Source: an uncultured Verrucomicrobiota bacterium (GTDB lineage Bacteria; Verrucomicrobiota; Kiritimatiellia; RFP12; UBA1067). From it: a stretch of DNA of 14,426 bases. This document shows, piece by piece, positions 12,504 to 14,426 of the stretch; within the stretch, counting starts at the first letter, position 1; each line of letters starts with the position of its first letter. The translations under genes were made by a program, and so were the position numbers. The DNA lies in the NCBI GenBank assembly GCA_946543025.1, contig CAMNLN010000056.1, positions 1 through 14,426 of the forward strand, read 5' to 3'. The notes under the pieces were generated by a model that saw nothing but the letters and a program-made list of their open reading frames with translations, searched no databases and had not been told where the DNA came from.

Positions 12504-14426
12504 TTACCTGAGTATGATCGTCGTGCCGGCGCCGAGGGACTTGCCGACGACGATGAGGACGCCCGTGCCGACGAAATGCTTGTCGTCGACGATGTCCACT
12601 TCGCCCGCATGGCTGGACGAACCGTACCGGCGGCCGAAGCCGTACTGCGGGCGCTCCTCCAGCCACAGGGCGTCGACCGAGACGCTTCCCGTGCCGGTGA
12701 GATTCAGCTTGCCGTCCTTTGCCACGCGCAGGACGGTCTGCGCGTTGAACGAGGCCGTGCCCGTGGCGACCTCGAGCGTCGCGCCCGCCGCCACGTTGAA
12801 GTTCGTGGCGTTGGGCATGGCGCCCGCCAGGCGCAGCGTGCCGGCATCGACGTTGACCGGCCCCGTCATGCCCGCTCCCGTGCCCGTGATGGCCAGGACG
12901 CCTTCGCCGGCCTTGTTCAGCGGCGCGTTGCCGCGCAGGGGATTGGCGGCGTTGAGAGTCATCGTCTTGCCCGCGTCAACCTCGAACGCGCCGTCTCCCG
13001 TCAGCTCGAACGACGAGCCGAACGTGAAGGAGGCGGGCAACGGACGGAACACGCCGCCCGAGAATATGATCGGCTTCTGGTTCTCGACCGTCGTCAACCG
13101 CATCGTTCCGCCGTTCAGCGTCACGGAGCACCTGTTGCCCATGCCAAACGTCCCGTTGTTCTCGAACAGTCCGCCGTCCTGCACGAATACGCCATGCCCG
13201 TTGTTGCTCGCCATGTGGAACACCTTGCCTGCCGGGATGCGCAACGTTCCTTTTACCAGGTGGTACGTGCCCGTGCCGCCGGCCGAAGCGCCGGCCGGCG
13301 CGTAGCCGACGATGCCCCGCGTGACCCAGTTCGCGATGTTCGGCTCCACGAGCCCGCCCTCCTGCGTGAATAGTCCGTTGCCGGGGTTCGGCGGGTTGTC
13401 GCGCGCGTGCATGGCGTCGACGAACGTGGTGCCGACGAGCGACGCGCCGTCGCGGTTGACGAACTGCGGCACGTTTGTCGGATCGCTCCTGTCGACCGCG
13501 CCCGGCGTGGGGATGACGTTCGTGACGCAGCCTTCGTTGATGACCACGCCCTCCTCGATGCTGAAGTAGTTGTCCAGCGTCGCGCGGCTGGCCGGAGAGC
13601 ACATGCCCTGCCGCAGGACGAGTGTCCCCTTGCCGCGCTTGTAGACGTCTTGGCCCAACATGCAGAGCGGATGGTCCAGCACCAGCGTCTCGCCCTCGCC
13701 CACCGTGACGACGCCTTTGTCGACGATGTTCAGCACGTTGTCCGCGCTGCCCGCCGGGGCCGCGTTCGTGAGCGTCCCCGCGCCGCCGGGCGTCGCGTAG
13801 GAGAGCGAGCCGACGGTGACCGCGCCCGCGTCGAACGAAAGCGTCCCTGCGGCGGCGGACAGGTCCACGTCCATCGTCGCCCCGTTCGGGATGATGTTGC
13901 CCGACCAGTTGCCGGCGCTGCTCCACTTGCCATCGTCCGCGCCCCCGTTCCACTTGCCGGGAACGCCGCCCACCAGCAGCACGCCGTCGCCCGTGATGAA
14001 TTGCGGGCAGTTCTCCTTCGAGTAAACGGCGCCGTTCCCCGGCTGCGCCACGCCGGACAGCGTGAAGTTCGTCGCCGTGCTGACGCCGACGAGGCTGACC
14101 GTCGCGTCCGCCGCGAGCGCGAGCGTGCCGAACATCGATCCCGCCCCGACGGACAACGCGCCTTCCGACACCGTCACGTCGTTGCTCTGCGTCACACCGC
14201 CGGAAAGATTCAGCGTCCCGGCACCTGCCTTGGACAGGCCGCCCGATCCGGACGGAACTTGCGTGAACGTCAGCGTGGCGCCTTCGGGCGTGTCGAACGT
14301 CGCGTTTCCGATGAGCGCCCAGGGATTGGGAATGGCGAGCGTCCCGCCCGCCGGAGCGAAGGTTCCGCCCGCGAAGTTGAACCGGATCTGGTTGTTCCTG
14401 CCAACTGCGCCCACCGTCATCCGCCC
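12504..14426 (-). CDS. Autotransporter-associated beta-strand repeat protein, 5' end outside the window
   Basis: The C-terminal 640 codons of a larger surface protein; the frame is open to the window edge. ATG 14420 is probably internal, with no ribosome site or signal peptide. Numbering from that ATG, beta-strand repeat signatures of the autotransporter-associated type are seen at 61-92 (LSKAGAGTLNLSGG...VSEGALSVG), 259-272 (YKRGKGTLVLRQG) and 499-533 (LNKAGEGVLAITG...VNVDAGTLRLAG). A W-N-G-G...KWSSAGNWSG...PNGATMDVD motif at 157-187 is also typical of such passengers. These proteins form long right-handed beta-helices on the cell surface (known of the family). No translocating beta-barrel follows: the last residues are VGKSLGAGTTIILR, so export must rely on another route. 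Same strand as the glycosidase genes but separated from them by the 100-base repeat-bearing gap, so co-transcription is uncertain. Confidence 0.8.
   Translation of the reverse strand, partial: GRMTVGAVGRNNQIRFNFAGGTFAPAGGTLAIPNPWALIGNATFDTPEGATLTFTQVPSGSGGLSKAGAGTLNLSGGVTQSNDVTVSEGALSVGAGSMFGTLALAADATVSLVGVSTATNFTLSGVAQPGNGAVYSKENCPQFITGDGVLLVGGVPGKWNGGADDGKWSSAGNWSGNIIPNGATMDVDLSAAAGTLSFDAGAVTVGSLSYATPGGAGTLTNAAPAGSADNVLNIVDKGVVTVGEGETLVLDHPLCMLGQDVYKRGKGTLVLRQGMCSPASRATLDNYFSIEEGVVINEGCVTNVIPTPGAVDRSDPTNVPQFVNRDGASLVGTTFVDAMHARDNPPNPGNGLFTQEGGLVEPNIANWVTRGIVGYAPAGASAGGTGTYHLVKGTLRIPAGKVFHMASNNGHGVFVQDGGLFENNGTFGMGNRCSVTLNGGTMRLTTVENQKPIIFSGGVFRPLPASFTFGSSFELTGDGAFEVDAGKTMTLNAANPLRGNAPLNKAGEGVLAITGTGAGMTGPVNVDAGTLRLAGAMPNATNFNVAAGATLEVATGTASFNAQTVLRVAKDGKLNLTGTGSVSVDALWLEERPQYGFGRRYGSSSHAGEVDIVDDKHFVGTGVLIVVGKSLGAGTTIILR

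Noticed and set aside
12404..12610. Longer start for the TIM-barrel gene at 12610 or 12487
   Set aside because: The 12610 start overlaps the end of the autotransporter-repeat gene and gives a Ser-rich, unstructured lead. Neither ATG has a ribosome site, whereas 12403 has GGAGG at good spacing and a proper signal peptide. The 12487 start is kept only as a speculation tied to the repeat.
14418..14420. ATG 14420 as the true start of the autotransporter-repeat gene
   Set aside because: The frame stays open to the window edge, there is no signal peptide after this ATG and no ribosome site before it, so the gene most likely begins outside the window.

Overview
The window is a GC-rich bacterial segment, densely packed with genes for exported proteins. 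Several features suggest a Gram-negative member of the PVC group, most likely a gut-type Kiritimatiellota/Verrucomicrobiota or Lentisphaerota lineage. These are very large beta-rich surface proteins, an autotransporter-associated beta-strand repeat protein, LamG-like jelly-roll modules, Tat-exported enzymes, and secreted glycosidase-like enzymes next to a DapA/NanA-family aldolase. The lineage is inferred from this gene style; the window has no rRNA, tRNA or housekeeping marker.

Layout: positions 1-57 are a short leader. A plus-strand cluster follows. It holds a 924-aa protein with four LamG-like modules (58-2832), a Tat-type calcineurin-like metallophosphoesterase (2846-4570) and a large protein with two further LamG-like regions (4605-7661). 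It meets a minus-strand cluster tail to tail, with only 13 bases between the two stop codons. Read in its own direction, the minus cluster contains the 3' part of an autotransporter-repeat protein (14426-12504, cut by the window edge), a 100-base AT-richer gap with a duplicated 25-mer, a secreted glycosidase-like TIM-barrel protein with a discoidin-like C-terminus (12403-10178), a secreted beta-propeller glycosidase-like protein that starts one base after the previous stop (10176-8710), and a Tat-type NanA/DapA-family aldolase (8664-7675).

How they may work together (inference): every complete gene begins with a Sec- or Tat-type export signal, so the locus works outside the cytoplasm. The three very large beta-rich proteins look structural, adhesive or glycan-binding. 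The other four look enzymatic. The two glycosidase-like proteins and the aldolase form one transcription unit that could cleave a glycan and then cleave a released keto-sugar acid. No substrate can be read from the sequence.

Most notable observations: (1) the three large beta-rich proteins, and none of the four enzymes, end in the same short tail, [GN]-T-x-[IM]-[IL]-[ILF]-R at the extreme C-terminus, a candidate sorting signal. (2) The TIM-barrel gene carries what looks like an in-frame palindromic repeat element of about 38 residues, with a perfect 8-bp-stem hairpin. (3) Short direct repeats sit immediately upstream of two minus-strand genes. No CRISPR array, transposase, tRNA, rRNA, riboswitch or clear terminator was seen.
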